Positions 1-8,022 of a stretch of DNA of 64,000 bases are shown here, piece by piece. The stretch is taken from contig NZ_QLLN01000004.1 of the NCBI RefSeq assembly GCF_003259375.1, forward strand, positions 186,001-250,000, read 5' to 3'. Numbering within the stretch: position 1 is the stretch's first letter; every line of letters begins with the position of its first letter. The notes under the pieces were generated by a model. The model was not told the DNA's origin and did no database searches. It saw only the letters and a list, made by a program, of their open reading frames with translations. Position numbers and translations under genes: made by a program. The stretch comes from Arenibacter echinorum (lineage in GTDB: Bacteria; Bacteroidota; Bacteroidia; Flavobacteriales; Flavobacteriaceae).

Positions 1-1
1 G

Positions 2-697
2 GGAACGGTAGATTGCAAGGATGGCGATTTAAAAAAAACACAGACCGTCTTGTCGCGTACCGTCTCGCAACTGCTTAAGAAAAACACTTTCCCCATTCTT
101 TTGGGAGGAGGACATGACATTGCTTATGGCCATTATAACGGTTTAAAAAAGTATCTCGCCACGGAAGGCAATAGTAAATCCATTGGCATCATTAATTTTG
201 ACGCCCATTTCGATTTACGAAGTAATCAAACCAATAATAATTCCGGCACACCCTTTTATCAAATTGCACAAGAATGCGAACTGGACCAGTCAAAATTCCG
301 TTATATGTGTTTGGGAATCCGCGAAGATGCCAATAACAGGACCCTTTATGACACAGCAAAGGACCTAGGCGTCTCCTATTTTGAAAAAACAAACTTCAAC
401 CTCCTACATTTTAATAAAATAAAGGATAAAATAGCGCAATTTACCAAGGAGGTGGATTATGTATACACCACAATAGATTTGGACGGATTTTCCTCAGCCT
501 ACGCGCCTGGCGTAAGTGCCGCTTCCCCAATGGGTTTCTCCCCGGAAATTGTCCTGGAATGCCTGCAAGTTATAATTGCATCAAAAAAAATGATAAGCCT
601 CGATATCGCTGAAATGAATCCCACTTACGATATTGACCATCAAACGGCAAAATTGGCCGCTTCCCTTGTTCATTTCGTGATCCACCAAAGCCAATAA
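2..697 (+). CDS. hutG: Formimidoylglutamase (arginase family), 5' end outside window
   Basis: The reading frame is open to the left edge of the window, so the N-terminus is missing; a TTG at 50 is not a convincing start because coding continues upstream of it. The visible part carries the three manganese-binding signatures of the arginase/agmatinase/formimidoylglutamase family: GGGHDIAYGH, NFDAHFDLR and TTIDLDGFSSAY. Family members hydrolyse a guanidino or formimino group; formimidoylglutamase makes glutamate and formamide in histidine degradation. I prefer HutG over arginase because of the overall sequence style and because the neighbour, homogentisate dioxygenase, is also an amino-acid catabolic gene, but the rest of the hut operon lies outside the window. 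The gene converges on hmgA with a 48-base gap. Confidence 0.8.
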   Translation, partial: GTVDCKDGDLKKTQTVLSRTVSQLLKKNTFPILLGGGHDIAYGHYNGLKKYLATEGNSKSIGIINFDAHFDLRSNQTNNNSGTPFYQIAQECELDQSKFRYMCLGIREDANNRTLYDTAKDLGVSYFEKTNFNLLHFNKIKDKIAQFTKEVDYVYTTIDLDGFSSAYAPGVSAASPMGFSPEIVLECLQVIIASKKMISLDIAEMNPTYDIDHQTAKLAASLVHFVIHQSQ

Positions 698-745
698 TAT
701 TGTATGTTCTTTTAACCCATTATTAATCCCAACAAGGAACAAGCC

Positions 746-1903
746 TTATTCCAACCAAGATTGGAAATACTTGCCATCATCAATAGCCAAGGCCGCCTTT
801 GTAAGTTGCAAGGGCCTAAAAGTATCTATCATTACCGCCAACTCTTCGGTTTTGGATTTTCCAATACTGGCTTCATAAGTACCGGGATGCGGGCCATGAG
901 GAATCCCTGCAGGATGCAACGAAATATATCCTTGGTCTATATTCTTTCTGCTCATAAAATCACCATCCACATAATACAATACCTCGTCCGAATCTATGTT
1001 GGAGTGATTGTAAGGTGCCGGTATGGATTGGGGGTGATAATCATACAAACGCGGCACAAAGGAGCAGACAACAAAGGCAGAAGTCTCAAAAGTCTGATGC
1101 ACTGGAGGTGGTTGATGCACACGCCCGGTAATTGGCTCAAAATTATGAATGGAAAAACCATAAGGATAATTATAACCGTCCCAACCTACTACGTCAAAAG
1201 GGTGGGAAGCATAAACCAAATGATGTAACTGACCTTGTTTTTTAATTTTGATCACAAAATCGCCTATCTCATCATAGGTCTGTAAGTTCTGTGGCAATTT
1301 AAAGTCGCGCTCACAAAATGGAGAATGCTCCAAATGCTGTCCAAACCAGTTTCTATATCGCTTCGGCGTGTAAATGGGATGATAAGATTCCGCAATCAAC
1401 AATCTGTTTTCCTGAGTATCAAAAGTAATCTGGTAGATCATTCCTCTTGGAATTACAAGATAATCCCCGTACTCGAACTTAATTTCTCCCAACATCGTTT
1501 TTAAAACTCCCGTACCTTTGTGCACAAACAGCAATTCATCCGCATCGGCATTTTTATAAAAATAATCTGTTAGGGATTTTTTGGGTGCCGCAAGCGAGAT
1601 ATGTACATCGGAATTGAACAACATTACACTTCTACTTTCCAAATAATCGTTCATGGGAACTACTTCAAAACCTTTTAGCAATCTGGACTTAATATTATGG
1701 GAGACCATAGCTTTTGGGGAAACATCGAATGACTTACCCGCTTCCTTTACCATTGTTGGTCTATGCAAGTGGTACATGAGCGATGACATTCCATCAAAAC
1801 CAATGGTTCCGAACAATTGCTCATAATGCAGACTGCCGTCCTTTTTTTTGAAAATGGTATGTCTTTTGGGGGGAATTTTACCTAATTTGTGATACAAGGG
1901 CAT
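746..1903 (-). CDS. hmgA: Homogentisate 1,2-dioxygenase
   Basis: 385 residues with the two-cupin build of the homogentisate dioxygenase family. The enzyme opens the ring of homogentisate to maleylacetoacetate with a mononuclear Fe(II) in tyrosine and phenylalanine degradation. The segments PYNHSNIDSDE and HPAGIPHGPHPG correspond to the regions carrying the His/Glu/His iron ligands, the first with a one-residue insertion relative to the human enzyme as I remember it. An HKGTGVLKT...GDYLVIPRG stretch forms the N-terminal cupin barrel. The protein is shorter than the animal enzyme (about 445 residues), as in the divergent bacterial branch. It is transcribed alone, toward hutG; its promoter should lie in the 400 bases after 1903, but I see no clear consensus there. 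Confidence 0.86.
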   Translation of the reverse strand: MPLYHKLGKIPPKRHTIFKKKDGSLHYEQLFGTIGFDGMSSLMYHLHRPTMVKEAGKSFDVSPKAMVSHNIKSRLLKGFEVVPMNDYLESRSVMLFNSDVHISLAAPKKSLTDYFYKNADADELLFVHKGTGVLKTMLGEIKFEYGDYLVIPRGMIYQITFDTQENRLLIAESYHPIYTPKRYRNWFGQHLEHSPFCERDFKLPQNLQTYDEIGDFVIKIKKQGQLHHLVYASHPFDVVGWDGYNYPYGFSIHNFEPITGRVHQPPPVHQTFETSAFVVCSFVPRLYDYHPQSIPAPYNHSNIDSDEVLYYVDGDFMSRKNIDQGYISLHPAGIPHGPHPGTYEASIGKSKTEELAVMIDTFRPLQLTKAALAIDDGKYFQSWLE

Positions 1904-2304
1904 AGTTATATCCTTATTAATGATTCCTTTCTAAAAATACGATAAATTAAGGAGTATCTGAAATATTAAATTTCAATTAATAATGATGCAATGATTGGAT
2001 TTATGTATTTAATTGACTCATACAATTTTTCGTATTAACCTTGGCAGAAGATCAGAATGAATGATTTAAATCCCCTAAATCATCACTTTGGGAAGAATAC
2101 AAACAAAAAAAGCCTCCCAAAATGGAAAGCCTTTCATCGGCGCTTGTCGGTCCAAATTTACATCCGGACAAATCGACAAATACAACCTTGCCTCAATTTG
2201 CATTGAGACACAACACAACTGGACAAAGATAGTAAAGGTTTTTAGATTTTCATTGTTTGGACACGCTTATTTGGACAATCCTTTTAGGTCCCAATATAGA
2301 TTGA
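1904..2304. other. Intergenic region between hmgA and the NUDIX regulator gene
   Basis: About 400 bases that must hold the promoter of hmgA and the 3' untranslated part of the NUDIX gene. The half next to hmgA is very AT-rich. I see no convincing promoter, terminator or RNA gene. A short open frame at 2088-2321 on the plus strand has no recognisable features and overlaps the end of the NUDIX gene. Confidence 0.5.
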
Positions 2305-3009
2305 TCAGAGTACAAAGTTAAATCCTGATTCTTCCAACTTTTTGTACTTGTCGTAATCGAACCTATACAAAAAAGCACCTTTTTTAGATGTGGATTTATC
2401 CTTCTCGTCCAATTTTATCAGCAAATCGAAGGATAGTAATTTTTTTCTAAAATTGCGATCATCCAATTTGGTCTGGTGGATGGCCTCGTATAATGATTGA
2501 AGCTGTGGAATAGTAAATTTTTCAGGGAGAAGCTCAAACCCAATAGGCTTGTGCGTAGTTTTCTGCCTTAGTCGGTCCAAGGCATCTGCGATCATAGCAT
2601 TATGATCTAGTACCAGTTGGGGAATATCTTCCAAGGCAAACCATTTGGCTCCATGCAATTCCACCTGTTCCCTGTCATAGTCATTAATTCTGATCAATGC
2701 ATATTGGGCCATGGAAATACATCTTGCGCCAGAATCCCTGTCCACATCACTATACACCCTTAGTTCCTCCAAAAAAATATTCTCCAGGCCAGTAAACTGT
2801 AAAAGAACACGGCGCGCAGCATCTGGGACACTCTCCTCTTCATTTACAAAACTGCCGATCAGGGACCACTCCCCTTTAAGAGGATCTATTCTCCTTCTAA
2901 AGACCAAGAGCTTCAAAATGCCCTCATCAAAACCAAAAACAATACAATCTGTTGCCACAAGTATTTTGGGCTGCGCAATATAAGGGCTATTATTCTCCAA
3001 GGCCGTCAT
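2305..3009 (-). CDS. NUDIX-domain transcriptional regulator (NrtR/AraR-like)
   Basis: 234 residues in two parts: an N-terminal NUDIX fold (about 10-140) and a C-terminal winged-helix part (about 150-234, with IPQLQSLYEAIHQTKLDD and the basic NFRKKLLSF). In the NUDIX box, the REUXEE core needed for hydrolysis is replaced by RRVLLQF after GSFVNEEE, so the catalytic glutamates are gone. That is the pattern of the NrtR family, in which the NUDIX domain senses a ligand and the winged helix binds DNA. Bacteroidota members include sugar regulators of the AraR type as well as NAD regulators; I cannot tell which applies here. It is divergent from the small membrane protein gene at 3227. Confidence 0.75.
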   Translation of the reverse strand: MTALENNSPYIAQPKILVATDCIVFGFDEGILKLLVFRRRIDPLKGEWSLIGSFVNEEESVPDAARRVLLQFTGLENIFLEELRVYSDVDRDSGARCISMAQYALIRINDYDREQVELHGAKWFALEDIPQLVLDHNAMIADALDRLRQKTTHKPIGFELLPEKFTIPQLQSLYEAIHQTKLDDRNFRKKLLSFDLLIKLDEKDKSTSKKGAFLYRFDYDKYKKLEESGFNFVL

Positions 3010-3226
3010 TTAAACTATAATGCACTAAAATATCAAAAATATATATCAAATCATCAAAAGCCCAAATTTTAAACCCCTAAACCCATTCATAAGCAGCAAA
3101 AATTTATAGCTATGGCCAAATCCAACTTTCTATTTTCATCCAATTACCTACAATTTCCTCTAACACATTTAGCAGTCATTTAACAATAAACCTCCTTCAT
3201 TTTGAATAACTTGTAGTAAAAAAAAG

Positions 3227-3454
3227 ATGAAAAATACTGCTATGTTCTGGGTAGCCGCAACAACCATGGTCCTAATTTCCTTGACTATAATGGCGGCTAT
3301 GAACTTTCCATTTAATTGGGTTTTTTACATTACCGTACTAGGGCAAATAATGCTCGTATATATGGTTTTCAGAGTGCTTACGGATAACTATACTACAGAT
3401 AAGACATTTAAGGACTTCTATGAGGATTGTCCACTAAGGGGTGAAATTAATTAG
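3227..3454 (+). CDS. Small two-helix membrane protein, function unknown
   Basis: 75 residues. Two hydrophobic stretches (about 6-26 and 30-50) should cross the membrane, followed by a charged tail ending DFYEDCPLRGEIN. I do not recognise the family. Its position, convergent with and overlapping uspA by 8 bases and next to the fnr/cco genes, suggests a link to respiration or stress, but this is only context. The start has a purine-rich stretch just upstream (AAAAAAAGATG). It is short, yet the composition is protein-like and the opposite strand offers no better gene, so I accept it as real. Confidence 0.6.
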   Translation: MKNTAMFWVAATTMVLISLTIMAAMNFPFNWVFYITVLGQIMLVYMVFRVLTDNYTTDKTFKDFYEDCPLRGEIN

Positions 3455-4349
3455 AGGCCGATATTTCCTTTCCTTTTTTGCTATTTGGAGGGGTTCCCAT
3501 ACCCAATTCCGGTATTACCAATAAGGGGATTTGAGTGTGAAAGGCCAATCTTTTAATTACGGGTTCACGCGTCATTTTTTCCATATAACTATGCTGATAA
3601 TTAAGCATGGCCAACAGGTGTATGTCCAATTCATTTGCAAAGACCTCCAAGGTCTGGGAAACCGAATTCAATTCTGAAACCGTATGCACATAATGCTCAA
3701 CCTCACCAATGTACTTCCGCAACATATTAAGGTTGAATTGCTGGACTTCGGTGAGCGATTTAATTTCGTATTGTACATGTACTATCCTAATAGCGGCCTT
3801 AAAGGATTTGGCCATTTCCAATAGGGGCCTCAATTCAGAAGTCGTGTAAAATCTATTGAAATCTGTTGCAAAAGCTATTTCGGAAGGAGTCTTAAATTTA
3901 AAGTGTTGGGGAATTGCCAGTACCGGGCAGTTCTTTATAGATTTTATTATTCTAACGGTATTGCTCCCCATGAAAACTTCCTCCAATCCGGATGAACCTT
4001 TTGTTCCCGTAATTACCAAACCGATTTGATGGGTCTCTATAATATTCTTTATTTCATCTACCAATAGACTAAAGGAAGAAATAGCAATAAACTTATGTTT
4101 GGGATTATGGTACTTTTCCTGGATCTTTGACAAAAGCTGATCCAAACCTTTTTCGGAATTATGCTTCACTACATCTTCACAAGCTTTGCCTCCGGCACCT
4201 GTCGCCATAAACCTACTATGGGCTATGGTTGGGGTATATGTATTTAGAATATAAAACTCGCACTCTTCATGCTTATAAAGGGAAATTGCATATTTGGTTG
4301 CATTCCAAGCATTGGGAGAAAAATCTGTAGGTAATAATATCTTTTTCAA
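3447..4349 (-). CDS. Universal stress protein, two tandem UspA domains
   Basis: 300 residues. Domain 1 begins KKILLPTDFSPNA, followed by an ATP-loop-like GTKGSSGLEEVFMGSNT and the typical strand CPVLAIP. Domain 2 (about 150-285) is more divergent and ends PLLVIPELG. Two-domain Usp proteins of this kind are common next to Fnr and cbb3 oxidase genes in flavobacteria. It has its own Fnr-type box at 4430-4441, with a TAATTTTA element correctly spaced on the minus strand, so expression under low oxygen is predicted. The 3' end overlaps the small membrane gene by 8 bases. Confidence 0.85.
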   Translation of the reverse strand: MKKILLPTDFSPNAWNATKYAISLYKHEECEFYILNTYTPTIAHSRFMATGAGGKACEDVVKHNSEKGLDQLLSKIQEKYHNPKHKFIAISSFSLLVDEIKNIIETHQIGLVITGTKGSSGLEEVFMGSNTVRIIKSIKNCPVLAIPQHFKFKTPSEIAFATDFNRFYTTSELRPLLEMAKSFKAAIRIVHVQYEIKSLTEVQQFNLNMLRKYIGEVEHYVHTVSELNSVSQTLEVFANELDIHLLAMLNYQHSYMEKMTREPVIKRLAFHTQIPLLVIPELGMGTPPNSKKGKEISASN

Positions 4350-4398
4350 ACTATTTTATATTTTATTAGAACTCTGGTTAGGAGCTAAAACCATGGGG

Positions 4399-4441
4399 TA
4401 AAATTATGGGAAGTCAAAAACCTGAACTATGACATTTATCA
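4399..4441 (-). promoter_or_regulatory. Fnr-type box and promoter of uspA
   Basis: The palindrome TGACATTTATCA lies at 4430-4441. On the minus strand a TAATTTTA element (flavobacterial consensus TAnnTTTG) sits at 4406-4399, and its first base is 29.5 bases from the palindrome centre. The same spacing is found at the ccoI, fnr, ccoS and hemN promoters. The start codon of uspA is 50 bases further down. Confidence 0.75.
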
Positions 4442-4618
4442 GCTTTTTGGGTTGATATTCCAAGGCTAAAAAACTTCGGAAGTAGGGGAATCTTGAAGGT
4501 AAGTATTACCCATTATCCGCAAAAAAATGAAGAAATAGAACTCACAAGTATTTGTGGAAATTAGGGAACCGAGCAATGTAGGCTACAATAGAAACAAGAA
4601 GAAACAGAATTACTGGAA

Positions 4619-5305
4619 TCAGGACCCCTTGGCAACTTCATTAAGGCCATTTCTGTCAGCTATGGCCACTTTTTTTCCAAAGGCTTTAATCAACCCTAAT
4701 TTTTTGAAATCTGAAATAATCCGTATGGCAGATTCTGTAGCCGTACCTACTACATTGGCAATATCTTCCCGAGATAATGTTAAGGCCAAATAGCCGTTCT
4801 TATCCTTTCCAAAATTTTCCTCTAAATATATAAATGCTTCGGCTATCCTTTGCTTCACGGTTTTTTGCGACATATTTACAATAACATCATCGGCCTCTTT
4901 TAAATCGTGGGCTATATGCCTCAATACTTCTACAGCAAAATTGGGATTGCTGTTAAGACTATCCATAATGGCATCTTTGGGAACAAAACAGACCTCCATA
5001 TCGTTTACTGCAATTGCACTTAGGTTGGCCACTTCTTCGGTAATTACGGAACGCTGTCCCAAGACAGCACCTTTTGTCGCCAGTTTTACTATTTGATCCT
5101 TACCGTTTGGACTTAATTTGGACAACTTGGAAACTCCGTCCCTTACACAAAAAACACCATTAAGCTTGTCTCCTTCGCCAAAAATGGTTTCACCTTTTTT
5201 TACTAATTTGGTAGTTTTAGTATCTGAAACCCTTTTCAACTCTTCCTTGCTCATTGCCCGCAAGGAATTGAATTGACGAATAATACAATTTTCACATCTG
5301 CCCAT
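4619..5305 (-). CDS. fnr: Crp/Fnr-family regulator, Fnr-like
   Basis: 228 residues from the start chosen here. The cyclic-nucleotide-binding fold comes first, followed by a helix-turn-helix (LTLSREDIANVVGTATES, then AIRIISDF). A longer frame opens at 5365, but that start lies inside the Fnr box, and the proposed -7 element at 5336-5329 is downstream of it. The start at 5305 gives MGRCENCIIRQFNSL, the usual N-terminus of flavobacterial Fnr proteins. Cysteines occur at 4, 7, 53 and 106 only; C106 (in MEVCFVPKD) aligns with the fourth cluster ligand of E. coli FNR (MVCEIPF), so an oxygen-labile iron-sulfur cluster is plausible. It probably controls the respiratory genes around it and, because its own promoter carries the box, itself. 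Confidence 0.88.
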   Translation of the reverse strand: MGRCENCIIRQFNSLRAMSKEELKRVSDTKTTKLVKKGETIFGEGDKLNGVFCVRDGVSKLSKLSPNGKDQIVKLATKGAVLGQRSVITEEVANLSAIAVNDMEVCFVPKDAIMDSLNSNPNFAVEVLRHIAHDLKEADDVIVNMSQKTVKQRIAEAFIYLEENFGKDKNGYLALTLSREDIANVVGTATESAIRIISDFKKLGLIKAFGKKVAIADRNGLNEVAKGS

Positions 5306-5328
5306 AACTAAAAATTTACCTGATATGG

Positions 5329-5402
5329 CAAATTTAAAGGTTCTTGGCAGAGAAAAAACTGACAATTATCATGTTTATAAATGGCAATCATGAGCATCTT
5401 TG
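5329..5402. promoter_or_regulatory. Shared Fnr box with divergent fnr and ccoI promoters
   Basis: One palindrome, TGACAATTATCA at 5360-5371, serves both directions. For fnr, TAAATTTG (perfect TAnnTTTG) reads on the minus strand from 5336 to 5329. For ccoI, CATCTTTG reads on the plus strand at 5395-5402. In both cases the first base of the element is 29.5 bases from the palindrome centre. Expected transcription starts are about 42-44 bases from the centre, a class II activator position. Confidence 0.8.
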
Positions 5403-5427
5403 CATGCAGGTATTAAGCAAATAATCT

Positions 5428-7809
5428 ATGGATAAGGCAACGTGCTATCATTGTGGTGACGATTGCGGGAACAATCCCATAAATCATAACGACAAAAATT
5501 TTTGTTGTGTTGGGTGTAAAACCGTTTATGAGATTTTCTCCAACAACGACCTGTCCTACTATTATGACCTGCAGTCTGCCGCAGGTGCATCCCCTAAGGA
5601 AGTGGAGGGTAAATATGACTTTCTTGAATCCCAAAGCATTGTAGAAAAACTGATCGAGTTTAACGATAATGGTACCCAGATTATTAATCTATACATTCCC
5701 CATATTCATTGCAGTTCCTGTATTTGGATATTGGAAAACCTGAACAAACTTAATAAGGGCATAAATAGTTCACAAGTAGACTTTCCCAAAAAGACCGTGA
5801 GGGTCACCTTTAACTCCAACAGGGTTTCACTTAAAGAGTTGGTGGTGCTAATGTCCAGGATCGGTTATGAACCTTATATTTCCTTGGACGATTATGACAA
5901 GACCAAAAAAGGAACGGACCGCAGTTTGTCCTATAAATTGGGTATTGCCGGTTTTGCCTTCGGAAATGTAATGTTTCTTTCCTTCCCTGAATATTTTGAG
6001 GTAGGGGAATTTTGGCTGGAACAATTTAAAGGGGTTTTTAGATGGCTTATGTTTGCCTTTTCCCTGCCTGTAGTTTTCTATGCGGCCCAAGATTATTTTA
6101 TATCGGCATACAAGGGACTAAGATCTAGGTTTTTAAATATTGATATCCCAATTGCACTGGGTATTTTGGTTTTATTCCTTCGGAGCACCGTAGAAATCAT
6201 TTTCGATTGGGGATCGGGTTTTTTCGACAGCCTTACTGGTTTGGTCTTCTTTTTACTACTAGGCAAATTCTTTCAACAAAAAACATATTCCTACCTGTCT
6301 TTTGAACGGGATTATAAATCCTACTTCCCTATTGCCGTTACCAGGATAACAAGTAAAAATACCGAAGAGAACACTCAGGTATACGATATTAAAGCTGGGG
6401 ATAGGCTCCTTATAAGAAATGGGGAACTAATTCCTGTAGATGCTATTTTGATCAACGGAAATGCCAAGATCGACTACAGTTTTGTAACGGGCGAATCGGA
6501 ACCGGTGGACAAGAAATCGGGAGACAAGGTTTATGCCGGCGGAAGACAGATAAGTAGTGCAATAGAAATTGAAGCTATAAAATCTGTTTCCCAAAGCTAT
6601 CTTACACAACTATGGAGCAATGCCGTCTTCCAACAGGATAAATCGGGAAGCTTTCAAACCTTGACAGACAGTATCGGCAAAAGATTTACCGTTGCCGTCC
6701 TGACCATTGCTTTCGTCTCTGCAATAATATGGTTAATAATAGACCCTAGTAAGACTATAAATGTATTTACCGCCGTGCTCATTATTGCCTGCCCTTGTGC
6801 AATTGCTCTGGCAGCCCCTTTTACCTTGGGCAATATGTTGCGGATTTTTGGTCGCCACGGATTTTACCTAAGGGACACCCAGACCATAGAACAATTGGCT
6901 CAAATAGACACCGCTATATTCGACAAAACAGGTACTATTACCACTGCCGAAAAGGGAAACGTATACTATGAAGGTTTTGAATTGACCAGCGAAGAGGAGT
7001 CTTTGTTAAAAAACACCTTACGCTCCTCCAATCACCCATTGAGCAGAAAACTTTATGATATGTTGGCGGAACAAAACATTGTACCGTTAGAAGAATACGA
7101 GGAACATTTGGGCCAGGGAATAAAAGGTTCAACGGTTACGGACAGTGTTAAAATTGGCTCTGCCTCCTTTGTTGGCAATTCCGAAACGAACCATATTGAC
7201 AGTACCTCGGTGCATTTAAGCTCTAACGACCAATACAAGGGCTGTTTTATTTTTCAGAACCAATACCGGGAAGGGGTTGGAGAAACTTTCAAAACCATGT
7301 CGCGCGACATTGAATTGGCAATCCTATCTGGAGATAACGCAGGGGAAAGAGCCAACCTTACCAAATTATTGCCTGAGGGAACACCGCTATATTTTAATCA
7401 AAAACCTGACAACAAGCTCCAATTTATAAAGTCGCTCCAAGATCAAAACAAAAAGGTAATGATGGTCGGGGACGGACTAAATGACGCAGGAGCTCTGGCA
7501 CAAAGTAATGTAGGCATAGCCATTTCGGAAAACGTAAACGTTTTTTCCCCAGCCTGTGACGGCATTCTTGATGCCAAAAATTTCAAATCGCTATACCAGT
7601 ATATTCTGGCCTCAAGAAAAGCCATTAAGATCATAAAACTTAGTTTCATTCTTTCCTTAATGTATAACGTGGTAGGATTGTACTTTGCGGTAACGGGAGA
7701 ATTGCAGCCTGTTATTGCGGCCATCCTAATGCCTTTAAGTTCTATCAGTATTGTCATATTCACTACCGTAGCAACAAACCTTCTGGGAAGAAAACTAGCG
7801 CAGAAATAG
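5428..7809 (+). CDS. ccoI: Copper-translocating P-type ATPase CcoI (FixI) for cbb3 oxidase assembly
   Basis: 793 residues. The N-terminus is a cysteine-rich metal-binding region (CYHCGDDCG, CCVGC), followed by a heavy-metal-associated domain with C95-S-S-C98. Then come the P1B-ATPase core motifs TGES at 354, the membrane CPC motif at 455-457, the phosphorylation site DKTGT with Asp499, and GDGLND at 681. CcoI moves copper across the inner membrane for the binuclear centre of cbb3 oxidase. It is read from an Fnr-type promoter divergent from fnr and ends at a strong terminator. In many relatives ccoI runs straight into ccoS; here a reversed gene separates them. Confidence 0.93.
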   Translation: MDKATCYHCGDDCGNNPINHNDKNFCCVGCKTVYEIFSNNDLSYYYDLQSAAGASPKEVEGKYDFLESQSIVEKLIEFNDNGTQIINLYIPHIHCSSCIWILENLNKLNKGINSSQVDFPKKTVRVTFNSNRVSLKELVVLMSRIGYEPYISLDDYDKTKKGTDRSLSYKLGIAGFAFGNVMFLSFPEYFEVGEFWLEQFKGVFRWLMFAFSLPVVFYAAQDYFISAYKGLRSRFLNIDIPIALGILVLFLRSTVEIIFDWGSGFFDSLTGLVFFLLLGKFFQQKTYSYLSFERDYKSYFPIAVTRITSKNTEENTQVYDIKAGDRLLIRNGELIPVDAILINGNAKIDYSFVTGESEPVDKKSGDKVYAGGRQISSAIEIEAIKSVSQSYLTQLWSNAVFQQDKSGSFQTLTDSIGKRFTVAVLTIAFVSAIIWLIIDPSKTINVFTAVLIIACPCAIALAAPFTLGNMLRIFGRHGFYLRDTQTIEQLAQIDTAIFDKTGTITTAEKGNVYYEGFELTSEEESLLKNTLRSSNHPLSRKLYDMLAEQNIVPLEEYEEHLGQGIKGSTVTDSVKIGSASFVGNSETNHIDSTSVHLSSNDQYKGCFIFQNQYREGVGETFKTMSRDIELAILSGDNAGERANLTKLLPEGTPLYFNQKPDNKLQFIKSLQDQNKKVMMVGDGLNDAGALAQSNVGIAISENVNVFSPACDGILDAKNFKSLYQYILASRKAIKIIKLSFILSLMYNVVGLYFAVTGELQPVIAAILMPLSSISIVIFTTVATNLLGRKLAQK

Positions 7810-7853
7810 TCATCCCAAAAACAACTTTTGCGGACAGGAATAACTTAGTTATC

Positions 7854-7887
7854 AAAAAGGCAACTGTTTTGCAACAGTTGCCTTTTT
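7854..7887. terminator. Rho-independent terminator after ccoI, probably bidirectional
   Basis: A perfect 10-base stem GGCAACTGTT/AACAGTTGCC with loop TTGC, extended by five A-T pairs and followed by T5. It ends the ccoI transcript and is symmetric enough to also end the dehydrogenase transcript from the right. Confidence 0.9.
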
Positions 7888-7899
7888 AATTATTTATTG

Positions 7900-7915
7900 T
7901 GCGCTCGAGGTGACA
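7900..7915. repeat. Half copy of a dispersed intergenic repeat
   Basis: TGCGCTCGAGGTGACA matches the reverse strand of 29095-29110 at 15 of 16 bases. Repeats built around CTCGACTGCGCTCGAG are, in my knowledge, scattered through intergenic DNA of many Flavobacteriaceae. This copy lacks the other half of the hairpin. Confidence 0.45.
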
Positions 7916-8022
7916 GAATCCTTAACTTTAATTAATTGATAATCATTTATTTGAATTACAATTTAAATCGAAATCACCTTATCAACATCTCAATTACTTT
8001 AAGTTAAGGAAGGACCCTTCTC

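Noticed and set aside
2088..2321. Open reading frame of 77 codons between hmgA and the NUDIX gene
   Set aside because: Composition is not protein-like, it overlaps the NUDIX gene end, and no family is recognisable.
4554..4793. Open reading frame of 79 codons on the plus strand overlapping the end of fnr
   Set aside because: It is mostly antisense to the fnr C-terminus and has no recognisable protein features.
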